Source: Cellulomonas sp. 73-145 (GTDB lineage Bacteria; Actinomycetota; Actinomycetes; Actinomycetales; Cellulomonadaceae). Taken from it: a stretch of 64,000 nt of DNA. A model generated the notes under the pieces. The model was not told the DNA's origin, searched no databases, and was given only the letters and a program-made list of their open reading frames with translations. Shown piece after piece: positions 1 to 8,058 of this stretch. Location of the stretch: NCBI GenBank assembly GCA_001898185.1, contig MKTI01000013.1:492062-556061 (forward strand). Reading direction: 5' to 3'. How positions within the stretch are numbered: position 1 is the stretch's first letter; every line of letters starts with the position of its first letter. The position numbers and the translations under genes are program-made.

Positions 1-2
1 GT

Positions 3-476
3 CCCGTGTCCGCCGCCGCGTGGGGGCTGTTCGCGGTCGGCTCGGCGCTCGCGGCCCGGGCCAGTCGGCGGATCGGCGTCGCCTGGACGGCGCTGCTGGC
101 GCGGGTGCTGAACGGCGCACTCGTGGTGGTGATGGGGCTCATGGCAGGGCCGGTCGGCCTGGTCACGGCGTTCCTGCTGACCTACACCGTGCACGGTGCC
201 GCCGGGCCGATGCACTCCACGCTGCTGCACCGGGAGGCCGGTGCCGGTACCCGCACCACCGTGCTGTCGATGAACTCGATGGTGTCCGGCGGCGCGTACA
301 CGCTGGGGCTGCTGGTGCTCGGTCCGCTGGCGGAGCACGCCGGCACGCCCGTGGCCATCGTCGTCGCCGGGGCCTTCAGCATCCTGGGCGCCGCCCTGTA
401 CTGGCCGGCCCTGCGGCACGAGCGGGCGACCCACGCGTCGGCGCAGGTCACCACTGCGGCCCCGGCGGAGGTGTAA
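3..476 (+). CDS. MFS transporter, C-terminal part (partial at left edge)
   Basis: The frame is open to the left edge, so this is the 3' end of a longer gene. The roughly 157 visible residues hold about four hydrophobic segments typical of the C-terminal half of a major facilitator superfamily transporter. They include a long Ala/Val/Leu/Met-rich helix and the stretch LVLGPLAEHAGTPVAIVVAG. A short polar tail follows (HERATHASAQVTTAAPAEV). The substrate cannot be read from this part. It stops 166 bases before the cellulase start, with the cellulase operator region between them, so the two genes are probably transcribed separately. An MFS membership call from a half protein is moderately safe; specificity is unknown. 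Confidence 0.7.
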   Translation, partial: PVSAAAWGLFAVGSALAARASRRIGVAWTALLARVLNGALVVVMGLMAGPVGLVTAFLLTYTVHGAAGPMHSTLLHREAGAGTRTTVLSMNSMVSGGAYTLGLLVLGPLAEHAGTPVAIVVAGAFSILGAALYWPALRHERATHASAQVTTAAPAEV

Positions 477-508
477 TCGAGCCGCTCCCGGCCCGTCACG
501 CCAGGGCT

Positions 509-522
509 TGACAGCGCTCCCA
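509..522. promoter_or_regulatory. CebR/CelR-like LacI-family operator (distal copy)
   Basis: TGACAGCGCTCCCA matches the 14-base CebR palindrome TGGGAGCGCTCCCA of actinobacteria at 12 of 14 positions. It overlaps a perfect -35 hexamer, TTGACA at 508-513. No convincing -10 hexamer is visible at 17-18 bases spacing, so the promoter is only tentative. A LacI-family repressor bound here would block RNA polymerase entry to the GH6 cellulase gene. Confidence 0.6.
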
Positions 523-629
523 CAGCGCACGACCGTTGCACGCACAGCCGGTCCGAGCACTGCATCCACCACGCCGGCTGCGACAACGGAGTCCACCGCC
601 GACGCAGCGACGCGCCGGCCTGAGCAGTG

Positions 630-643
630 TGGGAGCGCTCTCA
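630..643. promoter_or_regulatory. CebR/CelR-like operator overlapping the cellulase ribosome site and start
   Basis: TGGGAGCGCTCTCA differs from the CebR consensus TGGGAGCGCTCCCA at one base. GGGAG within it (631-635) also serves as the Shine-Dalgarno sequence, seven bases before the ATG. The last base of the operator is the A of the start codon. Its centre lies 121 bases from the distal site. CebR-type repressors release such sites when cello-oligosaccharides bind, so cellulose-responsive induction is the likely logic. Confidence 0.75.
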
Positions 644-1953
644 TGGCCCGACCAGCACGGAAGCTCGTCTCTCTGGCGGCAGCCGCCGCCCTCGTCCTGC
701 TCACCGCCGGGGCCGCCGACGCCCACGGCATGCCCGGAGCACCGGGCAACCCGCTGCAGCCCGGCGCCCGGCTGTTCGTCAACCCCCACAGCACCACCCT
801 CGACGCGATGCACCACCTCACCGGCACGGCCCGTGCCGATGCGCGCACGCTCGCCGGCTACCCCAGCGCCACCTGGTTCACCGGCGGTACGCCGCGCGCG
901 GTGCAGAACGACGTCGCCAAGGTGGTCCGCGAGGCCGGGCAGCAGCGCAGCGTCCCCGTGCTCGTCGCCTACTACCTGCCCAACCGCGACTGCGGCCAGT
1001 ACTCCGCGGGCGGCGCCCAGAGCACCGCGCAGTACGAGGCGTGGATCGACGGGCTGGCCCGCGGCATCGGCAACGCCCCCGCCGCCGTGATCCTCGAGCC
1101 CGACGGCCTGGGCCTGATCCCCAACTACGTCAGCCGGCTCGACGGCTCGACCAACTGCTCCATCGCCGGCGCCAACGCGGCCGACCGGTTCACGCAGCTG
1201 AACTACGCCGTCGACGCGCTGAAGGCGCACTCCCGCACGGCCGTCTACCTCGACGCGACGCACACCGCCTGGCAGAACGTCGGCGAGTCCGCCCAGCGGC
1301 TGCTCATGGCCGGCGTGCAGCGGGCCGACGGGTTCTTCGTCAACGCGTCCAACTACCAGCTCTCACCGAACCTCGCCGCGTACGGGCGCTGGGTGTCCTC
1401 CTGCATCGCGCTGGCCGAGCGGGACAGTGCCGCCGACCCGACCGCCTACGCCTTCAACGACAACTGCGGCAACCAGTACTGGAACGGCGGACCGGCCACC
1501 AGCTGGGCCGGCACCGGCATGGACAACGCACAGGTCTGGCGCAACGAGCCGTACAGCGGCAACGCCGCGGACCTGAAGTGGAACACCGTCGGCATCGACT
1601 CCCGCTACGCGGCCGCGCTGCGCAGCACGCAGCCGACGACGCACTTCGTCATCGACACCAGCCGCAACGGGCAGGGGCCGTGGACCGGTGGCACGCAGTA
1701 CTCGGACAAGCAGGACTGGTGCAACCCTCCGGGCCGCGGCCTGGGCATGGTCCCGACGACGACCACCGGCACCCCGCTGCTCGACGCGTACCTGTGGATC
1801 AAGGTGCCCGGTGAGTCCGACGGTCAGTGCAGCCGCGGCACCGGCGGCACCACCGACCCGGAGTGGGGCGGCATCGTCGACCCCGCCGCCGGCGCGTGGT
1901 TCGCGGCGCAGGCGCACCAGCTGATCGCACTGGCCAACCCGCCGCTGGCGTAG
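643..1953 (+). CDS. Secreted GH6 cellulase (endo-type 1,4-beta-glucanase)
   Basis: This is a glycoside hydrolase family 6 enzyme of 436 residues, a Sec-exported protein that cleaves cellulose beta-1,4 bonds with inversion. The signal peptide spans residues 1-28 (charged MARPARK, Ala/Leu core, ADA-HG cleavage). Family landmarks are AYYLPNRDCGQYSAGG near residue 110 (with a catalytic-region Asp), AAVILEPDGLG near 150 (proposed acid Asp), and FVIDTSRNGQGPW near 340. There is no carbohydrate-binding module; the protein is a bare catalytic domain. The start at 643 is chosen because an SD sequence and the signal peptide begin there; an in-frame extension up to 508 lacks both. Control by a CebR/CelR-type repressor is suggested by the two flanking operators. 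Endoglucanase versus cellobiohydrolase is not settled; the loop-poor length favours endo action. Confidence 0.92.
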   Translation: MARPARKLVSLAAAAALVLLTAGAADAHGMPGAPGNPLQPGARLFVNPHSTTLDAMHHLTGTARADARTLAGYPSATWFTGGTPRAVQNDVAKVVREAGQQRSVPVLVAYYLPNRDCGQYSAGGAQSTAQYEAWIDGLARGIGNAPAAVILEPDGLGLIPNYVSRLDGSTNCSIAGANAADRFTQLNYAVDALKAHSRTAVYLDATHTAWQNVGESAQRLLMAGVQRADGFFVNASNYQLSPNLAAYGRWVSSCIALAERDSAADPTAYAFNDNCGNQYWNGGPATSWAGTGMDNAQVWRNEPYSGNAADLKWNTVGIDSRYAAALRSTQPTTHFVIDTSRNGQGPWTGGTQYSDKQDWCNPPGRGLGMVPTTTTGTPLLDAYLWIKVPGESDGQCSRGTGGTTDPEWGGIVDPAAGAWFAAQAHQLIALANPPLA

Positions 1954-1998
1954 GCGCCGGTGGCGCCGAGGCCGCTGGCCTCGCAGCGCAGGACGGCC

Positions 1999-2041
1999 GA
2001 CGGCCGCCGCTCCCCGCCCTCCGCGGGAGGCGGCGGCCGTC
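1999..2041. terminator. Bidirectional terminator between cellulase and isomerase genes
   Basis: A perfect 12-base stem, GACGGCCGCCGC (1999-2010) with GCGGCGGCCGTC (2030-2041), encloses a 19-base loop that can pair further internally. It lies between two converging genes (stops at 1953 and 2048) and has no T-run on either side, as usual in high-GC actinobacteria. Confidence 0.75.
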
Positions 2042-2047
2042 GAGGCG

Positions 2048-3064
2048 TCAGCGTGCGGTGACGCCTCCCACTGTTGCCGCCGGGGGTCGGCAGCGCAGCA
2101 GCTCCAGGTCGGCGGCACCCGACACCTCGACGGCGCCTGCCGAGTGCGGGACCAGCAGCGTCTGCCCTGGTCGCAGGGGCACGACGGAGCCGTCGTCCGC
2201 CCGCAGCGTGCCCTGACCGCCGACGACCACGACCACCGCGAACCCGGGCTCCCACGTGACCGGCCCACGGGACCGCTCGGCGCGGAAGAACTCCGCGGCA
2301 GCGGGCAGCAGCGGGCCCACGGTGGAGGTGTCGGCACCGCGCAGCGCCTCGACCTCATCCGCCGACCAGGCGCGCCGGTCGACGGCCGCGAGCGCCGTGC
2401 CGAACCCGAGCCCGAGGTGGCCGAGCGCGGCACCGTCGATGCGGAAGCCGGCCCACTCCATGAGGATCGACAGGTCGGTCGGCTCCTGGAGCTCCACCAC
2501 GAAGGCGCCCTCGCCGATCGCGTGCGGCAGGCCGGCCGGCACCAGCACGGCGTCACCGGCTCGCAGCCGCAGCGTGTGCATCGCACCGAGCATCGCGGCG
2601 GTGTCCTGGTGCTGCACCCAGCCGGCGAGCTCGTCCTCGGACACGTCCCGGGCGAACGCCAGGTGCACGTCGGCCGGCTCGAGGGCGATCCACGCCTCCG
2701 TCTTGCCGTGCGCGAGGCCCAGGTGCGCCGCGGCGAACTCCCGGTCGGGGTGCGCGTGCACCGGCAGCCGCTCCCCCGCGTCGAGCAGCTTGACGAGCAG
2801 GGCGGTGTCCGCGCCGAACCGCCGGACGTGGTCCTCGCCCAGCCACGCCACGGGGTCGGCGGCAACGACATCGCGCAGCAGCCACCCGTCGGGCAGACGG
2901 CTCAGCCCCAGGTCACGCTCGCCGAACAGCGGGGTGACCGAGCCGACCCAGTCCTCCGGCACGTGGTCGCCGTCGGCCGCGGCGCCCCGGAAGGCGCGGA
3001 TACGGGCGCCCCCGGCGTAGAAGCGGTCCGCCGGCTGGTTCCCGGCGAGCTCCACCACGGTCAT
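2048..3064 (-). CDS. ManA-like class I mannose-6-phosphate isomerase family protein
   Basis: The 338-residue cupin protein is of the type I phosphomannose isomerase family, cytoplasmic and zinc-dependent. Metal-site landmarks are LPVHAHPDREFA (about residues 100-111), GKTEAW (about 121), and VPAGLPHAIGEG (about 180). In classical enzymes the first motif reads IQVHPND, so here the Gln ligand position is His. It is last of seven genes in the sugar operon. Its ATG overlaps the upstream stop by four bases (ATGA at 3064-3061), indicating translational coupling. Family members interconvert aldose and ketose, usually as 6-phosphates. In this operon it may act on the free imported sugar before the kinase, or on its phosphate; the sequence does not decide. 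ManA for general mannose metabolism is the alternative. Confidence 0.82.
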   Translation of the reverse strand: MTVVELAGNQPADRFYAGGARIRAFRGAAADGDHVPEDWVGSVTPLFGERDLGLSRLPDGWLLRDVVAADPVAWLGEDHVRRFGADTALLVKLLDAGERLPVHAHPDREFAAAHLGLAHGKTEAWIALEPADVHLAFARDVSEDELAGWVQHQDTAAMLGAMHTLRLRAGDAVLVPAGLPHAIGEGAFVVELQEPTDLSILMEWAGFRIDGAALGHLGLGFGTALAAVDRRAWSADEVEALRGADTSTVGPLLPAAAEFFRAERSRGPVTWEPGFAVVVVVGGQGTLRADDGSVVPLRPGQTLLVPHSAGAVEVSGAADLELLRCRPPAATVGGVTAR

Positions 3065-4083
3065 CTGCCCTGCTCCTCCTGTCGAGGCTCGTCTCCCGGC
3101 GCCGGGCGCAGGCCCACGCTGACGCCCGTCTGCCACTCGGCGCCCGGTTCCAGCACGGGTGCGCCCGCCGCCCAGCCGTCCCGCTCCGGTCCGAACAGGG
3201 GTGCGTTGGACGGTTCGACGCCCAGCACCCACGCCCGTTCCGCCGGCCAGGCCCAGGTGTTCAGCCGGGGCAGCGTGGCGACGGGCCACTCGACCACCAC
3301 CTCGACCCCGGCGCCCGTGCCGGTCAGCACCGCGCTGGCCCGCTCGCCGGTGGTGGTGGGCCCACGGTGCTCCGCGACCACCGGCTCCAGGCCCACGGCC
3401 GGGCTCGGCAGCTCGAGCGGGTGGCGGCCCGCCGGCAGCGGCTCGCGCGTGACGTGGTCGCGGTACGGCACGCGCAGGCGCGCACCCGGCCGTAGCAGCG
3501 GTGCGCCGAGGTTGACGTGGTACAGCAGCGGGACGCCGACGGGCCGGTCGCCGACGTTGCGGACCACGTCGCGCACGTGCACCCACGGTGTCCCGGTCGG
3601 CACCACGACGTGGCGCTCGACGATGATGCGCGCACCGCCCAACGACGTGTGCGCCACGCTGCCGCTGACGTGCACCTCCAACGCCGAGGCCGTGCGCTCG
3701 CGCCACCACCGCACCTCGTAGGCGGACGTCAGGTGGTGGGTGCCGTGCTGACCGGACGCGCCCCGCGGCTCACCGATGTTGTCCGGCCCGCAGGTGGCCA
3801 GCAGCCCGCCGCGGAACCGCTCCTCCCAGCCCCACCCCGGGCCGGGGTCCACCGGGTTCGGCGACCGCCAGGCGACCGGCACGCCGCCCCACCACACGGG
3901 GCCGAGGTCCAGCCCTCGGTCCGGCAGCACGTCCACGGCCAGCCCACCGGCTGCCCGCACCACGAGCACCCGCTCACCACCGGCCCGCGTCACCTCGTCG
4001 ACCGAGGCGACCGCGTCCGGCAGCGACACCATCCCGCTGTCGAGCAGCGCCGCCGCGTCAACCGGATCGGTCGGCCCGCTCAT
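3061..4083 (-). CDS. DUF4432 family aldose 1-epimerase-like protein
   Basis: The 340-residue protein resembles the DUF4432 branch of the galactose-mutarotase fold. Supporting segments include LAVDVLPDRGLDLGPVWWGG near residue 50, FRGGLLATCGPDNIG near 90, HGTHHLTSAYEVRWW near 112, and VPLLYHVNLGAPLL near 185. No signal peptide is seen, so it should be cytoplasmic. Known relatives are proposed to bind or epimerise sugars at the anomeric carbon, and most are uncharacterised. It overlaps both neighbours by ATGA junctions, so kinase, epimerase and isomerase are made in a tightly coupled set. The likely role is anomer conversion of the transported aldose; this is inference from fold and context. 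Confidence 0.75.
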   Translation of the reverse strand: MSGPTDPVDAAALLDSGMVSLPDAVASVDEVTRAGGERVLVVRAAGGLAVDVLPDRGLDLGPVWWGGVPVAWRSPNPVDPGPGWGWEERFRGGLLATCGPDNIGEPRGASGQHGTHHLTSAYEVRWWRERTASALEVHVSGSVAHTSLGGARIIVERHVVVPTGTPWVHVRDVVRNVGDRPVGVPLLYHVNLGAPLLRPGARLRVPYRDHVTREPLPAGRHPLELPSPAVGLEPVVAEHRGPTTTGERASAVLTGTGAGVEVVVEWPVATLPRLNTWAWPAERAWVLGVEPSNAPLFGPERDGWAAGAPVLEPGAEWQTGVSVGLRPAPGDEPRQEEQGR

Positions 4084-5264
4084 CCCCGCACCACCGCGGC
4101 GATCAGGCCGCCGACGAAGGTGTCGCCCAGCCCGATCGTCGTCGGCCGCGGCACGTCCAGGTCGAGCGCCGGGACGACGCAGACCTCGTCGCCCAGCAGC
4201 GCCTCGAGCTCCGCCGCGAACCGCGCGCCGGCGGCGTTGACCGGCCCGGCGCCCACCACGTCGTAGTCGACGGCGGTGAAGTCGTCGCCCAGCGCGTACC
4301 GGGCGCCCGCCATCGTGACGCCGCCGCGCAACGCGTTCCGCCACTCGCGGCTGCGAGGCCCGTACGTCAGCGCCCAGCACCCGCTGTGCACCAGCAGCGT
4401 GCGGGCCGGCACCAGCTGGTGCAGCGCCCGCAGGTGACCCACCATCGCCGGTGCGTCGAGCAGGTCCACCTGCTGCCCGACGTACGCCTGCATCTCGTCC
4501 TCGTTCATCCCGTACAGGTCCACGGCGTCCAGCAGCCGCTCGCGGACCAGCGCGCTGAGCGCCGGCACGTGGAAGCCGGCGTCCTCGTAGACCACCAGCG
4601 CGCCGGCCGGCAGCCGCCGCATGTGGCGGCGCAGGTCGTCCAGCCGCTCGGCGAGCATGTCCGCGTCGCGGATGGTGTTGAACCCCGAGACGAGGAACAC
4701 GTCGGCCTCGGCCAGCACGGCGCCCAGCTGCTCGCTGAGCAGCAGCTCAGCGTTCGGCGGGTCGTTGGTGTAGATCAGCCGGTTGGGCCGCGGCGCCCGC
4801 AGCAGGTCCGGTCCCAGCTTCACGGTGGCACCGGCGGGGTACTGCACGATCAGGTGCGGGTCCGTCGAGTCCCGCTCGGCGCTGCACACGTAGGCCACGT
4901 CCGCCGGCAGCAGCCGCCGCACGTGGTCGTCGATGCTGACCAGGTGCACCGTGCTCGGCAGGTCGAGCTTCGCCATCGCGATCGCCGCCCGCACGCACGT
5001 GCCGCCCAGGGTGATCCGGGTGTCGAACCGGGCGGCGAACCGCTCGACGACGGCGGAGGAGGCGACGTACCGCTCTCCCCCACCGCCGTCGCGCAGGAAC
5101 GCGAGGACCGTCCGCACCAGGTCGCGCTCCGAGTCGATCGGCAGCAGCCGGTCGAGCTCGTCAGCCGCGATCCCGTACGCCTCGGCGAGCGCCTGCACGG
5201 TCGGGTCGTCCCACGTGACCTCGTAGTCGACCGTGCCGCCGAGGCCCAGAACCGCGTTCTTCAT
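4080..5264 (-). CDS. ADP-dependent phosphofructokinase/glucokinase family sugar kinase
   Basis: The 394-residue protein is of the ADP_PFK_GK ribokinase-like fold. Visible family features are GGTCVRAAIAM near residue 87 (substrate loop), YGMNEDEMQ near 254 (the NxxE magnesium-site motif), and TIGLGDTFVGG near 380 (GxGD catalytic motif with the base Asp). The superfamily phosphorylates sugars at C1 or C6. Archaeal members use ADP, and phosphoryl donor and substrate of actinobacterial members are not obvious from sequence. It lies directly after a class II aldolase (14-base gap) and overlaps the DUF4432 gene by ATGA. In this context it probably makes the ketose phosphate that the aldolase cleaves. 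A PfkB-type ATP kinase is less likely given the NEDE motif and length. Confidence 0.72.
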   Translation of the reverse strand: MKNAVLGLGGTVDYEVTWDDPTVQALAEAYGIAADELDRLLPIDSERDLVRTVLAFLRDGGGGERYVASSAVVERFAARFDTRITLGGTCVRAAIAMAKLDLPSTVHLVSIDDHVRRLLPADVAYVCSAERDSTDPHLIVQYPAGATVKLGPDLLRAPRPNRLIYTNDPPNAELLLSEQLGAVLAEADVFLVSGFNTIRDADMLAERLDDLRRHMRRLPAGALVVYEDAGFHVPALSALVRERLLDAVDLYGMNEDEMQAYVGQQVDLLDAPAMVGHLRALHQLVPARTLLVHSGCWALTYGPRSREWRNALRGGVTMAGARYALGDDFTAVDYDVVGAGPVNAAGARFAAELEALLGDEVCVVPALDLDVPRPTTIGLGDTFVGGLIAAVVRG

Positions 5265-5278
5265 GGCTCAGTACAACC

Positions 5279-6139
5279 TCAGAACAGCAGAGCCTTGCCG
5301 GCGGCGTCGAACAGGTCGATCTTCTCCGCCGCGGTGACCTTCATCGCCGCGATGCTCGGCGGCTGGATCGTGTTGGGCTCGCGCACCGTCGGGTCGGCCA
5401 GCACCTCGCGCATCCTGCGGTGGTAGCTCGCCTTGATGTCGCTGGAGATGTTGATCTTGTTGATGCCGAGCTTCACGGCCTGCGCGATCTCGTCGTCGGG
5501 GTTGTTCGACCCGCCGTGCAGCACCAGCGGGACGCCCACCTTGGCCTTGATCGCCTGCAGCAGGTCGAGCTTGAGCGCGGGCTTCATCCAGTCCGGGTAC
5601 AGGCCGTGGCACGTGCCGATCGCGATGGCCAGGCTGTCCACGCCGGTCGCCTCGACGAACGCGACCGCGTCGTCCGGGTCGGTGTAGATGATCGTGTCCG
5701 AGCCGTCCTCGGCCTCGGCGTCCATCTTGCCGATGGTGCCCAGCTCGCCCTCGACGGACAGCCCGACGGCGTGCGCCGCCTCGACCACCTTGCGGGTGAT
5801 CGCGACGTTCTCGTCGAACGGCAGGGCGGAGGCGTCGATCATCGTCGAGGTGAAGCCCGCCTGGATGCCGGTGAGCACCTGCTCGTAGGTGGCGCCGTGG
5901 TCGAGGTGGATCGCGACCGGGATGTGCGTGCGGTGCGCCGTCGCGATGATCGACGGCAGCAGGTCGACCCCGATGTGGCTGAGCTCGTCCGGGTGGATCG
6001 CAACGATCAGCGGCGCCTCCTTCTCCTCGCTGATCTCGACGATGCCCTTGTACATCGCCCAGTCGCTGATGTTGAACGCCGGGACCGCGAAGTTGTTCGC
6101 GTCCGCGACCGCCAGGATGTCCTTGCCACTCACCAACAT
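5279..6139 (-). CDS. Class II (zinc) ketose-bisphosphate aldolase, FbaA/KbaY/GatY type
   Basis: The 286-residue class II aldolase cleaves ketose (bis)phosphates to dihydroxyacetone phosphate and an aldehyde. Zinc and catalytic landmarks are AIHLDHGATYEQ near residue 80, STMIDASALPFDEN near 102 (general-base Asp region), VEGELGTIG near 132, AIGTCHGLYPD near 175, and PLVLHGGSNNPDDEI near 205. The length fits the short tagatose/fructose-bisphosphate aldolase group rather than the longer 340-residue housekeeping FbaA of actinobacteria. Position in a sugar ABC operon beside a kinase argues for a dedicated catabolic role. Substrate (fructose-, tagatose- or another ketose-phosphate) is undetermined. 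The ATG at 6139 follows a purine-rich GGAAGCGAGAA. Confidence 0.88.
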   Translation of the reverse strand: MLVSGKDILAVADANNFAVPAFNISDWAMYKGIVEISEEKEAPLIVAIHPDELSHIGVDLLPSIIATAHRTHIPVAIHLDHGATYEQVLTGIQAGFTSTMIDASALPFDENVAITRKVVEAAHAVGLSVEGELGTIGKMDAEAEDGSDTIIYTDPDDAVAFVEATGVDSLAIAIGTCHGLYPDWMKPALKLDLLQAIKAKVGVPLVLHGGSNNPDDEIAQAVKLGINKINISSDIKASYHRRMREVLADPTVREPNTIQPPSIAAMKVTAAEKIDLFDAAGKALLF

Positions 6140-6180
6140 GTTCGGTTCTCGCTTCCTTGTCTTTTCGAACGGTCCGACGG

Positions 6181-7026
6181 TCAGAGCTTCACGGCACCGG
6201 CGGTCATCCCGCCGATGAAGAAGCGCTGGAAGAAGAGGAAGAGCAGCAGCACCGGGACGGCGCCGAGCACGCTCATCGCCATCATCTGGTTCCACTCGTA
6301 GGAGTGCTGGCCCATGAGCAGCTGGATGCCGATCGGAACGGTCCGCATCTCGTTGGTCTTGGTCAGCGTGAGGGCGAACAGGTACTCGTTCCACGCGATC
6401 ATGAACGTGTAGATGCCCACCGAGACGATTCCGGGGACGGCGATCGGCACCAGGATCCGCCACAGGGCACCGAAACCGCTGGCCCCGTCGACCTTGCACG
6501 CCTCGTCCAATTCGCGGGGAAGCGTGTTGAAATAGCCGGTCAGCATGATGATCGCGTACGGCAGCGTGAACACCATGTACGTGAGGATCAGACCCTGGTA
6601 GGTGTTGTACATCTTCAGCGCCACGACCAGCCCGAAATAGGGGATCAGCAGCGTGATGGGCGGCACCGCCTGGACGCTGATCACCACCATGTTGAGCACC
6701 CGCTTGAACGGGAACTCGTACCGGCTGAACGCGTAGGCGGCCAGGATGCCGACCAGCAGGGTCAGTGCGGTGACGCTGAGGGCCACGACGTAGCTGTTGC
6801 CGAAGTACCGCAGCTTGGTCGGGTCGGTGAAGATCTCCTTGTAGGCCTGCGTCGTGAAGCCGCTGATCAGCTTGGGCGGCGTGGCGAAGATCGCGACGTT
6901 CGGCTTGAACGAGTTCGACAGCATCCACAGCACGGGGAAGCCGGCGAACAGCCCGCCGGCCACCAGACCGAGGAGAAGGAACGCGCGCTGGGTGTTCTCG
7001 CGGCGCCGCTTGGCCGTTGTCGCCAT
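6181..7026 (-). CDS. Carbohydrate ABC transporter permease, MalG type
   Basis: The 281-residue inner-membrane permease of the CUT1 sugar importer class has six predicted helices. The first is near residues 15-35. The EAA cytoplasmic loop lies near 190-210 (ELDEACKVDGASGFGALWRI) and contacts the ATPase. A MalG-like end, FFIGGMTAGAVKL, closes the protein. It partners the MalF-type permease immediately upstream (one base between the stop at 7028 and this start). It is followed after 41 bases by the aldolase gene. No ATP-binding subunit is encoded in the operon, so a shared MsiK-type ATPase elsewhere in the genome probably energises it. Confidence 0.93.
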   Translation of the reverse strand: MATTAKRRRENTQRAFLLLGLVAGGLFAGFPVLWMLSNSFKPNVAIFATPPKLISGFTTQAYKEIFTDPTKLRYFGNSYVVALSVTALTLLVGILAAYAFSRYEFPFKRVLNMVVISVQAVPPITLLIPYFGLVVALKMYNTYQGLILTYMVFTLPYAIIMLTGYFNTLPRELDEACKVDGASGFGALWRILVPIAVPGIVSVGIYTFMIAWNEYLFALTLTKTNEMRTVPIGIQLLMGQHSYEWNQMMAMSVLGAVPVLLLFLFFQRFFIGGMTAGAVKL

Positions 7027-7027
7027 G

Positions 7028-7975
7028 TCAGTCCCTCGCCTTCTGGTGCCGCACGTAGAAGAACGCGAGCGCCATCGACAGCAGCAGGATGATCACCGCG
7101 CTGGTGCTGGCCTGCGCGAACTGGTACCGGCTGAATGCGAGCTTGTAGGTGAACGTGCTCAGCATCTCGGTGACGTTGATGGGGCCGCCGCCGGTGGTCA
7201 TCCAGATCAGCGCGAACTGCTGCGTGGTCCAGATGAAGTCCAGCAGCGCCATGCTGATGATGATCGGGCGCAGTTGCGGCAGCGTGACGCTGCGGAACTT
7301 CTGCAGCGGACCGGCACCGTCGACGGTCGCCGCCTCGTACAGCTCCTTGGGAATCCCCTGCAGGCCGGCCAGCAGGCTGACCATGAAGAACGGATATCCG
7401 GACCACACGTTGATGAAGGTCACCGCGTGCAGGGCGATCTCCGGCGACGCCAGCCACTCGACGTTCTTGTGGATCAGGCCCACGACGGTCAGCAGGTAGT
7501 TCACCACCCCGCTGGGGTCCAGCAGCATCCGCCACAGCACCGCGATGATCGCCACGGTGAACAGCCACGGGAGCACGTACACCATGCGGAACAGCGCCTT
7601 GGTGCGGTTGCCCAGCAGCGGGCTGTTCAGCATCATCGCGAAGCCCAGGCCGAGCAGCAGGTGCGCCACCACGCTGACGCCGGTGAAGTACAGGGTGTTC
7701 TTCACCGCGGTGAAGAACACCGGGTTGGTGAGCACCTTCACGTAGTTCTTCAGGCCGACGAACACGGGGTTCGGGTTGGTGATGACGTTGTCCTGGAACG
7801 AGTAGCCGATCACCATCGCGATCGGCAGGAACATCAGGACGACCAGCAGCACGACGGTCGGTGCCAGGTACCCGTACGGCGTCAGCCGGCGGCGCAGCAC
7901 CGGCCAGTGCGCCCGGCGGCGGACCGCCGGCGCGGTGTCCGGCACCGCGTGCGTCGTGTGCGTGAGTGCAGACAA
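7028..7975 (-). CDS. Carbohydrate ABC transporter permease, MalF type (TTG start)
   Basis: The 315-residue membrane permease belongs to the CUT1 sugar importer family. It has six helices from about residue 35 and an EAA loop, KELYEAATVDGAGPLQKF, near residue 225. The start is placed at TTG 7975 because a perfect AAGGAGGT lies seven bases before it. A longer in-frame reading to 8077 would run into the upstream gene and its hairpin. The first residues are then MSALTHTTHAVPDTAP. It is the second gene of the operon, 83 bases after the binding-protein stop, and the gap contains a strong stem-loop. It forms the pore with the MalG-type partner; substrate is unknown. Confidence 0.92.
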   Translation of the reverse strand: MSALTHTTHAVPDTAPAVRRRAHWPVLRRRLTPYGYLAPTVVLLVVLMFLPIAMVIGYSFQDNVITNPNPVFVGLKNYVKVLTNPVFFTAVKNTLYFTGVSVVAHLLLGLGFAMMLNSPLLGNRTKALFRMVYVLPWLFTVAIIAVLWRMLLDPSGVVNYLLTVVGLIHKNVEWLASPEIALHAVTFINVWSGYPFFMVSLLAGLQGIPKELYEAATVDGAGPLQKFRSVTLPQLRPIIISMALLDFIWTTQQFALIWMTTGGGPINVTEMLSTFTYKLAFSRYQFAQASTSAVIILLLSMALAFFYVRHQKARD

Positions 7976-7992
7976 CTGGAGGACCTCCTTCG
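7967..7992 (-). promoter_or_regulatory. Perfect ribosome binding site deciding a TTG start
   Basis: Read on the minus strand, GAAGGAGGT is followed by CCTCCAG and TTG at 7975. The first eight bases match the 16S anti-SD completely. CCTCC after it could pair with GGAGG and partly hide the site, which may tune permease output. No ATG or GTG start sits at a comparable distance. Confidence 0.75.
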
Positions 7993-7994
7993 GT

Positions 7995-8038
7995 GCGGTC
8001 CGCACCGGGACCCGTGCCTCGTTCCCGGTGCGGACCGC
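7995..8038 (-). promoter_or_regulatory. Intercistronic stem-loop between binding protein and permeases
   Basis: A perfect 16-base stem (7995-8010 with 8023-8038) carries a 12-base loop (8011-8022). It lies in the 83-base gap after the solute-binding-protein stop, immediately before the permease SD. In malE-type operons such hairpins protect the upstream mRNA or partly terminate transcription, giving more binding protein than permease. That function is inferred here. Confidence 0.75.
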
Positions 8039-8058
8039 CACGTCGTCGAGCTCGGGGA

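Noticed and set aside
508-642. N-terminal extension of the cellulase from TTG 508
   Set aside because: It would place 45 non-signal residues before a clear signal peptide, covers the operator and has no SD. ATG 643 has both SD and signal peptide.
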